DNA from: Spirometra erinaceieuropaei
Lineage: Eukaryota > Platyhelminthes > Cestoda > Diphyllobothriidea > Diphyllobothriidae
Assembly (NCBI GenBank): GCA_902702965.1
Contig: CACRXP010000067.1
Coordinates: forward strand, 172,192-236,191
DNA length: 64,000 bases
Direction of reading: 5' to 3'
Position 1 is the stretch's first letter. Every line of letters begins with the position of its first letter. A model generated the notes under the pieces. The model was given only the letters and a program-made list of their open reading frames with translations. It made no database searches and was not told the DNA's origin. Shown piece after piece: positions 25,044-34,740 of this stretch. Position numbers and translations under genes: made by a program.

Positions 25044-26523
25044 CAGAATAACATTACCGACAAAGAAAAGGGAGACAGGAATGGCCATTTCTGGCTTATT
25101 AGCCGTCGTCAGTCAGCCATACCCAAGCCCGAAGTTTGGAAAACCCGAGCCTCGAACTCGCGACCTCTTGGTTTGGAAGTCAACGCCTATACTCACCGGG
25201 CCACGAGCCCGATGCCTTGTCGGTATTCGATCGGGAACATACAGTGGTAGGGGACGCTCACCGATCGTTCATACGGAACTCACTCGTTCCGTTGTGCCTT
25301 AAGAGCTCTCTCTCGAGCCCAACCAGCAGCCGCACAGCGGCGCATGATACATAGGCAGAATAACATTAACGACAAAGACAAGGGAGACTGGAATGCTCAT
25401 TTCTGGCTTATAAGCCGTCGTCAGCCAGCCATAACCAAGCCCGAAGTGTGGAACACCCGAGCCTCGAACTCGCGACCTGTTGGTTTAGAAGTCAACGCCT
25501 CTACACACGGGGCCACGAGACCGTTGCCTTGTCGGTTTTTGATCGGGAATATACAGTGGTAGGGGGCGCTCACCGATCGTTCATACGGAACTCACTCGTT
25601 CCGTTGTGCCTTAAGAGCTCTCTCTCGATCAGAACCAGCAGCCGCACAGTGGCGCATGATACATAGGCAGAATAACATTACCGACAAAGACAAGGGAGAC
25701 TGGAATGCTCATTTCTGGCTTATAAGCCGTCGTCAGCCAGCCATAACCAAGCCCGAAGTGTGGAACACCCGAGCCTCGAACTCGCGACCTGTTGGCTGAG
25801 AAGTCAACGCCTCTACTCACCGGGCCACGAGACCGTTGCCATGTCGGTTTTCGATCGGGAATATACAGTGGTAGGGGGCGCTCACGGATCGTTCATACGG
25901 AACTCAATCGTTCCGTTGTGCCTTAAGAGCACTCTCTCGATTCCAACCAGCAGCCGCACAGCGGCGCATGATACATAGGCAGAAAAACATATCCGACAAA
26001 GACAAGGGAGACCGGAATGGCCACTTCAGGCATATTAGCCGTCGTCAGCCAGCCATACACAAGCCCCATGTGAGGAACAATCGAGCCTCGAACTCGCGAC
26101 CTGTTGGTTTAGAAGTCAACGCCTATCCTCACCTGGAAACGAGCCCATTGCCTTCTTAACCAAGAGGTCGCGTGTTCGAGGCTCGGGTGTTCTACAATTC
26201 GGGCTTGGGTATGGCTTGCTGACGACGGCTAATAAGCCAGAAATTGACATTCCAGTCTCCCTTGTCTTTGTCGGTAATGTTATTCTGCCTATGTATCATG
26301 CGCCGCTGTGCGGCTGCAGGTTGGGCTCGAGAGAGACCTCTTAAGGCACAACGGATCGAGTGAGTTCCGTATGAACGATCGGTGAGCGCCCCCTACCACT
26401 GTATATTCCCGATCGAAAACCGACAAGGCAACGGGCTCGTGGCCCGGTGAGTAGAGTCGTTGACTTCTAAACCAAGAGGTTCCGAGTTCGAGGCTCGGGT
26501 CTTCCACACTTGGGCTTGGGTAT

Positions 26524-26568
26524 GGCTGGCTGACGACGGCTAATAAGCCAGAAATGGCCATTCCAGTC
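26524..26568 (+). ncRNA. Hammerhead ribozyme-like motif (type I, short stem III), array unit
   Basis: Stem I: GGCTGG (26524-26529) pairs with CCAGTC (26563-26568), six pairs including one G-U. Core: CTGACGA (26530-26536) fits CUGANGA. Stem II: GGCT/AGCC with an AATA loop (26538-26549). Core 2: GAAA (26551-26554). Stem III: ATGGCCAT (26554-26561) is palindromic, giving a two-pair hairpin or, better, an intermolecular duplex. The predicted cut is after T26562 (AUU, within the NUH rule). One unpaired C and one A flank stem II, where a G-C pair is usual in other classes; this may lower activity. Hammerheads with palindromic stem III that work as dimers are known from PLEs and satellite DNA. Confidence 0.65.
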
Positions 26569-27679
26569 TCCCTTGTCTTTGTCGGTAATGTTATTCTGCC
26601 TATGTATCATGCGCCGCTGTGCGGCTGCTGGTTGGGCTCGAGAGCGACCTCTTAAGGCACAACGGAACGAGTGGGTTCCGTATGAACGATCGGTGAGCGC
26701 CCCCTACCACTGTATATTCCCGATCGAAAACCGACAAGGCAACGGGCTCGTGGCCCGGTGAGTAGAGGCGTTGACTTCTAAACTAACAGGCCGCGGGTAC
26801 GAGGCTCGGGTGTTCCACACTTCGGGCTTGGATATGGCTGGCTGACGACGGCTATTAAGCCAGAAATGGCCATTCCAGTCTCGCTTGTCTTTGTCAGTAA
26901 TGTTATTCTGCCTATGTATGATGCGCCGCTGTGCGGCTGCTGGTTGGGCTCGAGGGAGAGCTCTTAAGGCACAACGGAACGAGTGAGTTCCTTATGAACG
27001 ATCGGTGAGCGCCCCCTACCACTGTATATTCCCGATCAAAAACCGACAAGGCAACGGGCTCGTGGCCCGGTGAGTAGAGGCGTTGACTTCTAAACTAACA
27101 GGCCGCGGGTACGAGGCTCGGGTGTTCCACAATTCGGGCTTGGGTTTGGCTGGCTGACTACGGCTATTAAGCAGAAATGGCCATTCCAGTCTCCCTTGTC
27201 TTTGTCGGTAATGTTTTTCTGCCTATGTATCATGCGCCGCTGTGCGGATGCTGATCGGGTTCGAGAGAGAGCTCTTAAGGCACAACGGATCGAGTGAGAT
27301 CCATATGAACGATCGGTGAGCGCCCCCTACCACTGTATATTCCCGATCAAAAACCGACAAGGCAACGGGCTCGTGGCCCGGTTAGAAGAGGCGTTGACTT
27401 ATAATCCAACAGTTCCCGAGTTCGAGGCTCGGGTGTTCCACACTTCTGGCTTGGGTATGGCTGGCTGACGACGGCTATTAAGCCAGAAATGGCCATTCCA
27501 GTCTCGCTTGGCTTTGCCGGTAATGTTATTCTGCCTATGTATCATGCGCCGCTGTGCGGCTGCTGGTTGGGCTCTAAAGAGCTCTCTTAAGGCACAACGG
27601 AACGAGTGAGTTCCGTATGAACTTTCGGTGAGCGCAACCTACCACTGTATATTCCCGATCAAAAACCGACAAGGCAACG

Positions 27680-27752
27680 GGCTCGTGGCCCGGTGAGTAG
27701 AGGCGTTGACTTCTAAACCAACAGGTCCCGAGTTCGAGTCTCGGGTGTTCCA
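27680..27752 (+). promoter_or_regulatory. tRNA-Arg(TCT)-like Pol III head of a 312-bp unit (representative)
   Basis: A-box-like TGGCCCGGTGAG (27686-27697) and B box GTTCGAGTC (27732-27740). The T arm is perfect: CCGAG (27728-27732), loop TTCGAGT, CTCGG (27740-27744). The anticodon arm reads TTGA-CTTCTAA-ACCAA, so the loop carries TCT as in tRNA-Arg, with a one-base defect in the stem. The acceptor stem does not pair, so it is not a tRNA gene. It is a tRNA-derived internal promoter, as in SINEs. The hammerhead starts about 20 bp after this segment, so a Pol III transcript would include it. Confidence 0.7.
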
Positions 27753-28395
27753 CACTTCGGGCTTGGGTATGGCTGGCTGGCGACGGCTAATAAGCCAGAA
27801 ATGGCCATTCCAGTCTCCCTTGTCTTTGTCGGTAATGTTTTTCTGCCTATGTATCATGCGCCGCTGTGCGGATGCTGGTTGGGCTCGAGAGAGAGCTCTT
27901 AAGGCACAAAGGAACGAGTGAGTTAAGTATGAACGATCAGTGAGCGCCCCCTACCACTGTATATTCGCGATCAAAAACCGACAAGGCAGCGGGCTCGTGG
28001 CCCGGTGAGTAGAGGCGTTGACTTCTAAACCAACAGGTCGCGAGTTCGAGGCTCGTGTGTTCCACAATTCGGGCTTGGTTATGGCTGCCTGACGACGGCT
28101 ATTAAGCCAGAAATGGCCATTCCAGTCTCCCTTGTCTTTGTCGGTAATGTTATTCTGCCTATGTATCATGCGCCGCTTTGCGGCTGCTGGTCGGTCTCGA
28201 GAGAGAGCTCTTAAGGCACAACGGAACGAGTGAGTTCCGTATGAACGATCGGTGAGCGCCCCCTACCACTGTATATTCCCGATCGAAAACCGACAAGGCA
28301 ACGGGCTCGTGGCCCGGTGACTAGAGGCGTTGACTTCTAAACCAACAGGTCCCGAGTTCGAGGCTCGGGTGTTCCAAACTTCGGGCTTGGGTATG

Positions 28396-28440
28396 GCTGG
28401 CTGACGACGGCTAATAAGCCAGAAATGGCCATTCCAGTCT
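28396..28440 (+). ncRNA. Hammerhead ribozyme-like motif, further intact array unit
   Basis: Same layout as the motif at 26524: GGCTGG, CTGACGA, GGCT-AATA-AGCC, GAAA, ATGGCCAT and CCAGTC, all unchanged. Other units show single lesions. The core is CTGACTA near 27154 and 29025 and CTGACAA near 31209. Stem I is weakened near 29331, stem III is changed near 26250, and the core is TGGCGA near 27777. Confidence 0.6.
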
Positions 28441-30890
28441 TGCTTGTCTTTGTCGGTAATGTTATTCTGCCTTTGTATCATGCGCCGCTGTGCGGCTGCT
28501 GGTTGGGCTCGAGAGAGTGCTCTTAAGGCACAACGGATCGAGTGAGTTCCGTATGAACGATCGGTGAGCGCCCCCTACCACTGTATATTCCCGATCGAAA
28601 ACCGACAAGGCAACGGGCTCGTGGCCCGGTGAGTAGAGGCGTTGACTTCTAAACCAAGAGGTCCCGAGTTCGAGGCTCGGGTGTTCCACAATTGGGGCTT
28701 GGGTATGGCTGGCTGACGACGGCTAATAAGTCAGAAATGGCCATTCCATTGTCGCTTGTCTTTGTCGGTATTGTTATTCTGCCTATGTATCATGCGCCGC
28801 TGTGCGGCTGCTGGTTGGGCTCTAGAGAGAGCTCTTAAGGCACAACGGAACAAGTGAGTTCCGTATGAACGATCGGTGAGCGCCCCCTACCACTGTATAT
28901 TCCCAAACATAAACCGACAAGGCAACGGCCTCGTGGCCCGGTGAGTAGAGGCGTTGACTTCTAAACTAACTGGCCGTGGGTACGAGGCTCGGCTGTTCCA
29001 CACTTCGGGCTTGGGTATGGCTGGCTGACTACGGGTATTAAGCCAGAAATGGCCATTCCACTCTCCCTTGTCTTTGTCGGTAATGTTATTCTGCCTATGT
29101 ATCATGCGCCGCTTTGCGGCTGCTGGTCGGTCTCGAGAGAGAGCTCTTAAGGCACAACGGAACGAGTGAGTTCCGTATGAAAAATCGGTGAGCGCCCCCT
29201 ACCACTGTATATTCCCGATCGATAACCGACAAGGCAACGGGCTCGTGGCCCGTTGAGTATAGGCGTTGACGTCTAAACCAACTGGTCGCGAGTTCGAGGC
29301 TCGGGTGTTCCACACTTCGGTCTTGGGTATGGATGGCTGACGACGGCTAATAAGCCAGAAATGGCCATTCCAGTCTCCCTTGTCTTTGTCGGTAATGTTT
29401 TTCTGCCTATGTATCATGCGCCGCTGTGCGGCTGCTGGTTGGGATCGAGAGAGAGCTCTTAAGGCACAACGGATCGAGTGAGTTCCATATGAACGATCGG
29501 TGAGCGCCCCCTACCACTGTATATTCCCGATCAAAAACCGACAAGACAACGGGCTCGTGGCCCGGTTAGTAGAGGCGTTGACTTCTAATCCAACAGTTCC
29601 CGAGTTCGAGACTCGGGTGTTCCAACCTTCGGGCTTGGGTATGGCTGGCTGACGACGGCTAATATGCCAGAAATGGCCATTCCAGTCTCCCTTGTCTTTG
29701 TCGGTAATGTTATTCTGCCTATGTATCATGCGCCGCTTTGCGGCTGCTGGTCGGTCTCGAGAGAGAGCTCTTAAGGCACAACGGAACGAGTGAGTTCCGT
29801 ATGAACGATCGGTGAGCGCCCCCTACCACTGTATATTCCCGATCGAAAACCGACAAGGCAACGGGCTCGTGGCCCGGTGAGTAGAGGCGTTGACTTCTAA
29901 ACCAACAGGTCCCGAGTTCGAGTCTCGGGTGTTCCACACTTCGGGCTTGGGTATGGCTGGCTGACGACGGATAATAAGCCAGAAATGGCCATTTCAGTCT
30001 CGCTTGGCTTTGTCGGTAATGTTATTCTGCATATGTATCATGCGCCGCTGTGCGGCTGGTGGTTGGGCTCTAGAGAGCGCTCTTAAGGCACAACGGAACG
30101 AGTGAGTTAACTATGAACGTTCGGTGAGCGCACCCTACCACTGTATATTCCCGATCAAAAACCGACAAGGCAACGGGCTCGTGGCCCGGTGAGTAGAGGC
30201 GTTGACTTCTAAACCAACAGGTCCCGAGTTCGAGTCTCGGTTGTTCCACACTTCGGGCTTGGGTATGGCTGGCTGACGACGGCTAATAAGCCAGAAATGT
30301 CCATTCCAGTCTCGCTTGGCTTTGTCGGTAATGTTATTCTGCATATGTATCATGCGCCGCTGTGCGGCTGGTGGTTGGGCTCTAGAGAGCGCTCTTAAGG
30401 CACAACGGAACGAGTGAGTTCCGTATGAACGTTCGGTGAGCGCACCCTACCACTGTATATTCCCGATCAAAAACCGACAAGGCAACGGGCTCGTGGCCCG
30501 GTGAGTAGAGGCGTTGACTTCTAAACCAACAGGTCCCGAGTTCGAGTCTCGGGTGTTCCACACTGCGGGCTTGGGTATGGCTGGCTGACGACGGCTAATA
30601 AGCAAGAAATGGCCATTCCAGTCTCGCTTGACTTTGTCGGTAATGTTATTCTGCCTATGTATCATGCGCCGCTGTGCGGCTGCTGGTTGGGCTCGAGAGA
30701 GAACTCTTAAGGCACAACGGAACGAGTGAGTTCCGTATGAACGATCGGTGAGCGCCCCCTACCACTGTATATTCCCGATCAAAAACCGACAAGGCAACGT
30801 GCTCGTGGCCCGGTGTCTAGAGGCGTTGACTTCTAAACCAAGAGGTCCCGTGTTCGAGTCTCGGGTGTTCCAAAATTCGGGCTTGGGTAT

Positions 30891-30935
30891 GACTGGCTGA
30901 CGACGGCTAATAAGCCAGAAATGGCCATTCCAGTC
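30891..30935 (+). ncRNA. Hammerhead ribozyme-like motif with fully paired stem I
   Basis: In this unit stem I reads GACTGG (30891-30896) against CCAGTC (30930-30935), turning the G-U pair of other units into A-U. All six pairs are then Watson-Crick. Core CTGACGA is at 30897-30903, stem II at 30905-30916, GAAA at 30918-30921 and ATGGCCAT at 30921-30928; the predicted cut is after T30929. This looks like the best-formed unit. Confidence 0.65.
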
Positions 30936-31387
30936 TCCCTTGTCTTTGTCGGTAATGTTTTTCTGCCTATGTATCATGCGCCGCTGTGCGGCCGCTGGTT
31001 GGGCTCGAGGGAGAGCTCTTAAGGCACAACGGAACGAGTGAGCTCCGTATGAACGATCGGTGAGCGCCCCCTACCACTGTATATTTCCGATCGAAAACCG
31101 ACAAGGCAACGGGCTCTTGGCCCGGTGATTAGAGGCGTTTACTTCTAAACCAACAGGTCGCGAGTTCGAGTCTCGGGTGTTCCACACTTTGGGCTTGGGT
31201 ATGGCTGGCTGACAACGGCTAATAAGCCAGAAATGGCCATTCCAGTCTCACTTGTCTTTGTCGGTAATGTTATTCTGCCTATGTATCATGCGCCGCTGTG
31301 CGGCTGCTGGTTGGGCTCGAGAGAGAGCTCTTAAGGCACAACGGAACGAGTGAGTTCCGTATGAACGATCGGTGAGCGCCCCCTATC

Positions 31388-31404
31388 ACTATATATATAT
31401 ATAT
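31388..31404. repeat. (TA)n microsatellite at right edge of the 312-bp array
   Basis: An alternating AT run lies directly after the last unit's CCCCCTATCAC and before unrelated PLE-type sequence. Confidence 0.9.
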
Positions 31405-31482
31405 TGCTGATTTATGCGAAAATGCGCGTTCCCGGATGTAACTGAGTAGATAAGGCGATCGCAGGAACCATAAGTATATTTG

Positions 31483-31522
31483 CCTGACGTTTCGAAAGCA
31501 AACAATCTTCCGTCATCGGAGG
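31483..31522 (-). ncRNA. Penelope-type hammerhead ribozyme-like motif (one core change)
   Basis: On the minus strand: stem I CCT (31522-31520), core CCGATGA (31519-31513; consensus CUGANGA, so U4 is C), one unpaired C, stem II GGAAG/CTTTC with an 8-base loop, GAAA, palindromic stem III ACGT, cleavage triplet GTC, and stem I AGG (31485-31483). Every part fits the PLE hammerhead plan except the U4 change, which should abolish or strongly reduce cleavage. Confidence 0.55.
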
Positions 31523-31750
31523 TGGTTTGCGTACGGCACGTCACATTATTTAAGGGTTTTTCTTTCGTGCTGGCGTGTCACTGACTTCCAGCGCGCTGCA
31601 TCACACTGTATGGCGATGGTTGTCATGGCGGCATCGGTTCCTCCTCATCCTTTGTCGGGTGGGGGGAAGGGCGGCGGCGCCGGGGTGACCGCGGCCATTG
31701 CTCTTGTTTGTAGTGTCCGTTGTCCGCCCTCGACGCATCTCGCCTTCCTG

Positions 31751-32056
31751 CCCCGTTCGCACCTGCCCGTATCCGCGTGGACGGTGGTTTTCATGCCACT
31801 GTTGACGTCGGCCTGGGTGGTCCTGTCGCTGTCGGGGGATCTCGTCTCGCTGTCCCGTTCGCACCTGCCCGTAACCGTGTTTATGGTGGTTGTCACGCCA
31901 CTGTTGGCGTCGGGCCGCGGGGTCCTGTTGCTGTCGTGGGATCTCGTCTCGCTGTCCCGTTCACACCTGCCCGTAGCCGTGTTGACGGTGGTTGTCATGG
32001 CAGGGTTGACGTCGGGCTGGGGGGTTTTGTCACTGTCGGGCGTTCTCATCGAGTGC
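31751..32056. repeat. 102-bp tandem repeat, three copies
   Basis: Copies start at 31751, 31853 and 31955. Shared words are CCCGTTCGCACCTGCCCGTA, GTGGTTGTCA and GTCCTGTCGCTGTCG. Period 102 equals 34 codons. Confidence 0.8.
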
Positions 32057-32335
32057 TGGCGTCTGTCTGCGTTCGGACCCAGAAGGCGGTCTCCTGGGTT
32101 TGCGTTCGCCGCCGGTTGTCCCCCGGTTTCGTCCGTTCCCGGTGCCTGTCTATGCCCGTCCTCGTTCCCGCTTGGTCCGGGTTCGATTACTGCCGTCTCT
32201 GGCCTAACGACTCGTCGGTAGCCCTGCCTATTGAACTTCAACCGTAGGGCTTGGTAGGCAGCCGGCAGAGTTACGCATCGGTTAATTGAGGTAGTTGTGG
32301 TGTGCCAGGCTTCGAGTGTCTCCCTGACCGTTTGA

Positions 32336-32359
32336 TCATATATATATATATATATATAT
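32336..32359. repeat. AT microsatellite
   Basis: Alternating AT run separating the GC-rich PLE fragment from the GIY-YIG fragment that follows. Confidence 0.9.
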
Positions 32360-32573
32360 CCTCAACCACGTAAAAAGCCGAGACATTTTGTCCCAAGTTG
32401 CCATGCATTCGTTGAAAACCGGACACAAATTCGCCTGGGCCAGGACCCGCATTGTAGGTGTCTGTTCATCTAAAAAGTGCCGTCAATTTTTAGAGGCCAT
32501 CCATTCAGATAAGGCATGCATCAATACACACGTAGAATTGGATACGCTGTACAACAGCCTCAAGGAAAAATGA
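32360..32573 (+). mobile_element. Penelope-like element GIY-YIG endonuclease C-terminal fragment
   Basis: The plus-strand frame reads HVKSRDILSQVAMHSLKTGH, FAWARTRIVGVCSSKK, QFLEAIHSDKACINTHVELD and ends in a stop at 32571-32573. This pattern (LSxxAxHxxxTGHxF, RxFLEAxHSDxxxIN, xELDxxY) is the region after the GIY-YIG core in PLE proteins. It is the same domain as in the inverted pair at 33.0-33.9 kb but more diverged from it. It starts abruptly after an AT microsatellite. Confidence 0.8.
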
Positions 32574-32699
32574 ACAAGTATTAGGCAATCAGAACAAAAC
32601 ACCAGCAGGAATGACAAGGCAACATTGATTTGCGGCATGTTTAATTGTTAACTGTTTTGCACACTTATTCCACGTCTAAGGACGACTTAGGGAACCAAT

Positions 32700-33035
32700 A
32701 TAGAAAATTTAAAATAAACCTTGTTAAGCTTTGTCAAAGAGCTTTTTTTTCGAATATATATGTATATATATAAATTGAAACGCAGGCATCTCAAGAAATA
32801 TAATTTGAAATCAACAACGTTCTTTAGGAAATGGAGAAATCCATATTAAGTAAATTTTCGACGTCGGTTCTCCGTGTCGTCGTCTGACTAGAGTAAATGT
32901 GCAGAAAACAATTAAAATTTCAAACTTGCTACAAAATCAATACTCGTTTGGTGCCTCAGTTTGTAAGCTGCCGTCATAGGTGTCAGTCCGCATTGATCGG
33001 CTTTCGTCTCTTCCACTTTTCTCTGAGATTCCTGT
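32700..33035. other. AT-rich flank; ends in the PLE fragment
   Basis: Contains an AT microsatellite (about 32753-32772). From about 32983 it holds the continuation of the left-arm PLE coding sequence on the minus strand. Otherwise nothing is recognisable. Confidence 0.5.
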
Positions 33036-33370
33036 ACGTGGCATCTAACTTGATATACCTGTTGATAAGTGACTCATCGGAGTGCATGGCTTCAAGAAAC
33101 TCTCGGCGTTTTTTTAGATTGGCAAACTCAGACGATGCGAGTTTTGTCCCATGCGAAATTGTGCCCAGTATCAAGAGTGCGCATGGCCATTTGAGACAAG
33201 TGGTCCCGCCTCTTAACTGCAAGTTGGTGTTCGTGGATGCGTGTAGAGGCAAATTTTTCCCTTTGGCCACAATATACGGCATCAAAGGCATAGCATGGGG
33301 TCATGAAGACGATTTTTTTTTATCGAGATAGCCAACCCTATCCTTAGGGTGTACAAGCTGGGTGCGTAAA
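33036..33370 (-). mobile_element. PLE GIY-YIG fragment, left arm of a 335-bp inverted repeat
   Basis: The reverse complement of this arm is nearly identical to 33561-33895. Minus-strand translation gives FDAVYCGQ and STRIHEHQL, then LSQMAMRTLDTGHNFAWDKTRIV, a stop, and REFLEAMHSDESLINRYIKLDATY running past the arm to about 32990. A frameshift occurs in a T-run near 33311. The PLE homology extends leftward beyond the arm (to about 32983), while the right arm stops at 33895. This arm is therefore the more complete parent. Confidence 0.85.
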
Positions 33371-33560
33371 GTAGTCGGTGGCTTGTGCGACACTTTTATC
33401 TGGTGTTTTTCTCAAGTGTCTTTCAACAATTTCAGACACATTCTTGATGTAAGGAAGGATTCGCCAAGTGTTTGCTTTGGGCGCTTGATTGGAACTTTCT
33501 AGTTCCTTTGTTTTTATCTCTTGTTGTTTTATGCATCGACGTACGAAATCTCTCTCTCTC

Positions 33561-33895
33561 TTTACGCACCCAGCTTGTACACCCTAAGGATAGGGTTGGC
33601 TAGCTCGATAAAAAAGAAGTCGTCTACATGATCCCATGCTATGCCTTTGATGCCGTATATTGTGGCCAAACGGGAAAATTTGCCTCTACACGCATCCCCG
33701 ACCATCAACTTGCAGTTAAGAGGCGAGACCACTTGTCTCAAATGGCCATGCGCACTTTTGATACTGGGCACAATCTAGCATGGGACAAAACTCGCATCGT
33801 CTGAGTTTGCCAATCTAAAAAACGCCAAGAGTTCCTTGAAGCCATGCACTCCGATGAGTCATGCATCAACAGGTATATCAAGTTAGATGCCACGT
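33561..33895 (+). mobile_element. PLE GIY-YIG fragment, right arm of the inverted repeat
   Basis: Plus-strand translation reads DKKEVVYMIPCYAFDAVYCG, QTGKFASTRIPDHQLAVKRR, DHLSQMAMRTFDTGHNLAWD, a stop, then QEFLEAMHSDESCINRYIKLD. The core VVYMIPCYAFDAVYCGQTGK is GIY-YIG-like. The same in-frame stop (TGA, about 33801) is present in both arms, so the stop predates the duplication. A spacer of 190 bp (33371-33560) containing a (TC)n tract separates the arms. Confidence 0.85.
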
Positions 33896-34460
33896 CATGA
33901 TTCATTGTGTCCTGCTTTTTCGGGCGTAAAACACGGCGACTCTGAATTCGCGAGAACCTTTGAATCGTTTCTGCACATATTTGTATGGATGGAATCCTTT
34001 ATGTGAACCCGGGTAACGCAGATCGTCTTTGCTAAATATAAGGTAAACCGCCCTCATGCATAAGTAGTTGTGAGTATAAACGGATTTCTAGTTAGTCTGG
34101 TATAGTTGCGGTGCACTTGTTTTCTCAGGAACACGTAGCGATGAGTCTGATGAGAAGCAGACACGATCGCTCAAGCAGAAATTTTACGAGACAAATGCAT
34201 TTTCTATAGATCGAAATGCGTCAGCAGGAAAGGAAACGAGTCCATAAACAGTGTTAATAACTAGTTAGGCGCCGGATGTTTAACAGTTGTGCCAACATGA
34301 ATTATGTGAGCCTTGTCGTCATCTAGTGTATTCTAGATTCATTGTATAAAAACTCCTGCTTGGGCAGACAACTTACTTTTACAAACTTTAGGGTGTGCAT
34401 ACATTGAAGTAGGCTGACGGGGGAGCTAAATTAACCCAAATGTGAGCAAACTCATGTCTT
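33896..34460. other. No gene recognised
   Basis: No open frame with a motif, no long repeat and no RNA gene seen. Confidence 0.4.
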
Positions 34461-34467
34461 CGGATGG

Positions 34468-34740
34468 AACCTTATAGCTCAGGCGGAGTAGCGTTGGCTG
34501 TACTAAAACCGCCTCTTTGTTGCCTTAAGTTCGAATCCTACTGTGACACCGAGTTCTTTTAACAGTTAAATCAAACTGAAATACTTTACCGCCTGTCTCG
34601 TAATAGCTTTTCGGCATAAGCTGTAAAACATGCCATACGGTAGATGCGTTAGCAGGCAATGTAAGGAATGCGAACGCTTGGGACGATTCATAGAGGAATC
34701 CCCGCCGTGAGGAACACTTAGTGTTTCGTATATTAATTGC
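34468..34740 (+). repeat. tRNA-like sequence, probable SINE or tRNA pseudogene
   Basis: A-box-like TAGCTCAGGCGG (34475-34486) and a good B box GTTCGAATCC (34529-34538) are spaced as in a tRNA gene. The T-arm and acceptor stems do not pair, so it is not a functional tRNA. A downstream non-tRNA stretch to about 34740 may be a SINE body. No second copy was seen in the window, so the SINE call is tentative. Confidence 0.4.

Larger units (their letters stand above)
24301..31389. repeat. Tandem array of ~22 units of 312 bp with tRNA-like head and hammerhead motif
   Basis: Unit landmarks recur every 312 bp, for example the phrase ATTCTGCCTATGTATCATGC. Orientation changes three times. 24301-24600 is reversed, 24601-25002 forward, 25042-26156 reversed and 26157-31389 forward (about 17 units). 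Each forward unit holds, in order, a tRNA-Arg(TCT)-like segment with Pol III A and B boxes, a hammerhead-like motif, a GC-rich hairpin (GCGCCGCTGTGCGGC) and a palindrome-rich stretch (GAGAGAGCTCTTAAGG). Units within a block look mostly 90% or more alike, suggesting recent homogenisation. The plan is that of schistosome Smalpha repeats (tandem, Pol III promoter, hammerhead). Tandem multimers from such loci are known to self-cleave, but activity here is inferred. Frames of 72 codons recur on both strands because 312 is a multiple of three; I do not count them as genes. Confidence 0.95.
31405..32335 (-). mobile_element. Penelope-like element 3' UTR fragment, GC-rich, with 102-bp repeats
   Basis: A GC-rich island in an AT-rich region, bounded by AT microsatellites. 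Its minus-strand end (31483-31522) carries a PLE-type hammerhead (see separate entry), as expected for a PLE terminus. It contains three tandem copies of about 102 bp starting at 31751, 31853 and 31955 (CCCGTTCGCACCTGCCCGT). This periodicity keeps open frames of about 200 codons on both strands. The minus-strand frame (32241-31645) repeats a GRCERDSETRS peptide. I see no domain and regard both frames as by-products of GC-rich repeats, though a repeat protein cannot be fully excluded. Confidence 0.55.

Noticed and set aside
27680..27752. A true tRNA-Arg gene cluster in the array
   Set aside because: The acceptor stem is absent and the anticodon stem has a defect in all units inspected. It is a tRNA-derived promoter head.
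25344..30977. Repeated 72-codon open frames, one per array unit on each strand
   Set aside because: They arise because the 312-bp period is a multiple of three and units are near-identical. They span the tRNA-like head and ribozyme motif and have no domain or consistent start context.
24301..31389. CRISPR array
   Set aside because: The units are contiguous 312-bp repeats without unique spacers, in a eukaryotic context.
31610..32247. Frames of about 175-203 codons on both strands in the GC-rich island
   Set aside because: GC-rich sequence with a 102-bp (34-codon) repeat keeps both strands open by default. No domain is recognisable and the surroundings are PLE 3' sequence.
34468..34550. Functional tRNA gene
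   Set aside because: A and B boxes are present, but the acceptor and T stems do not pair.
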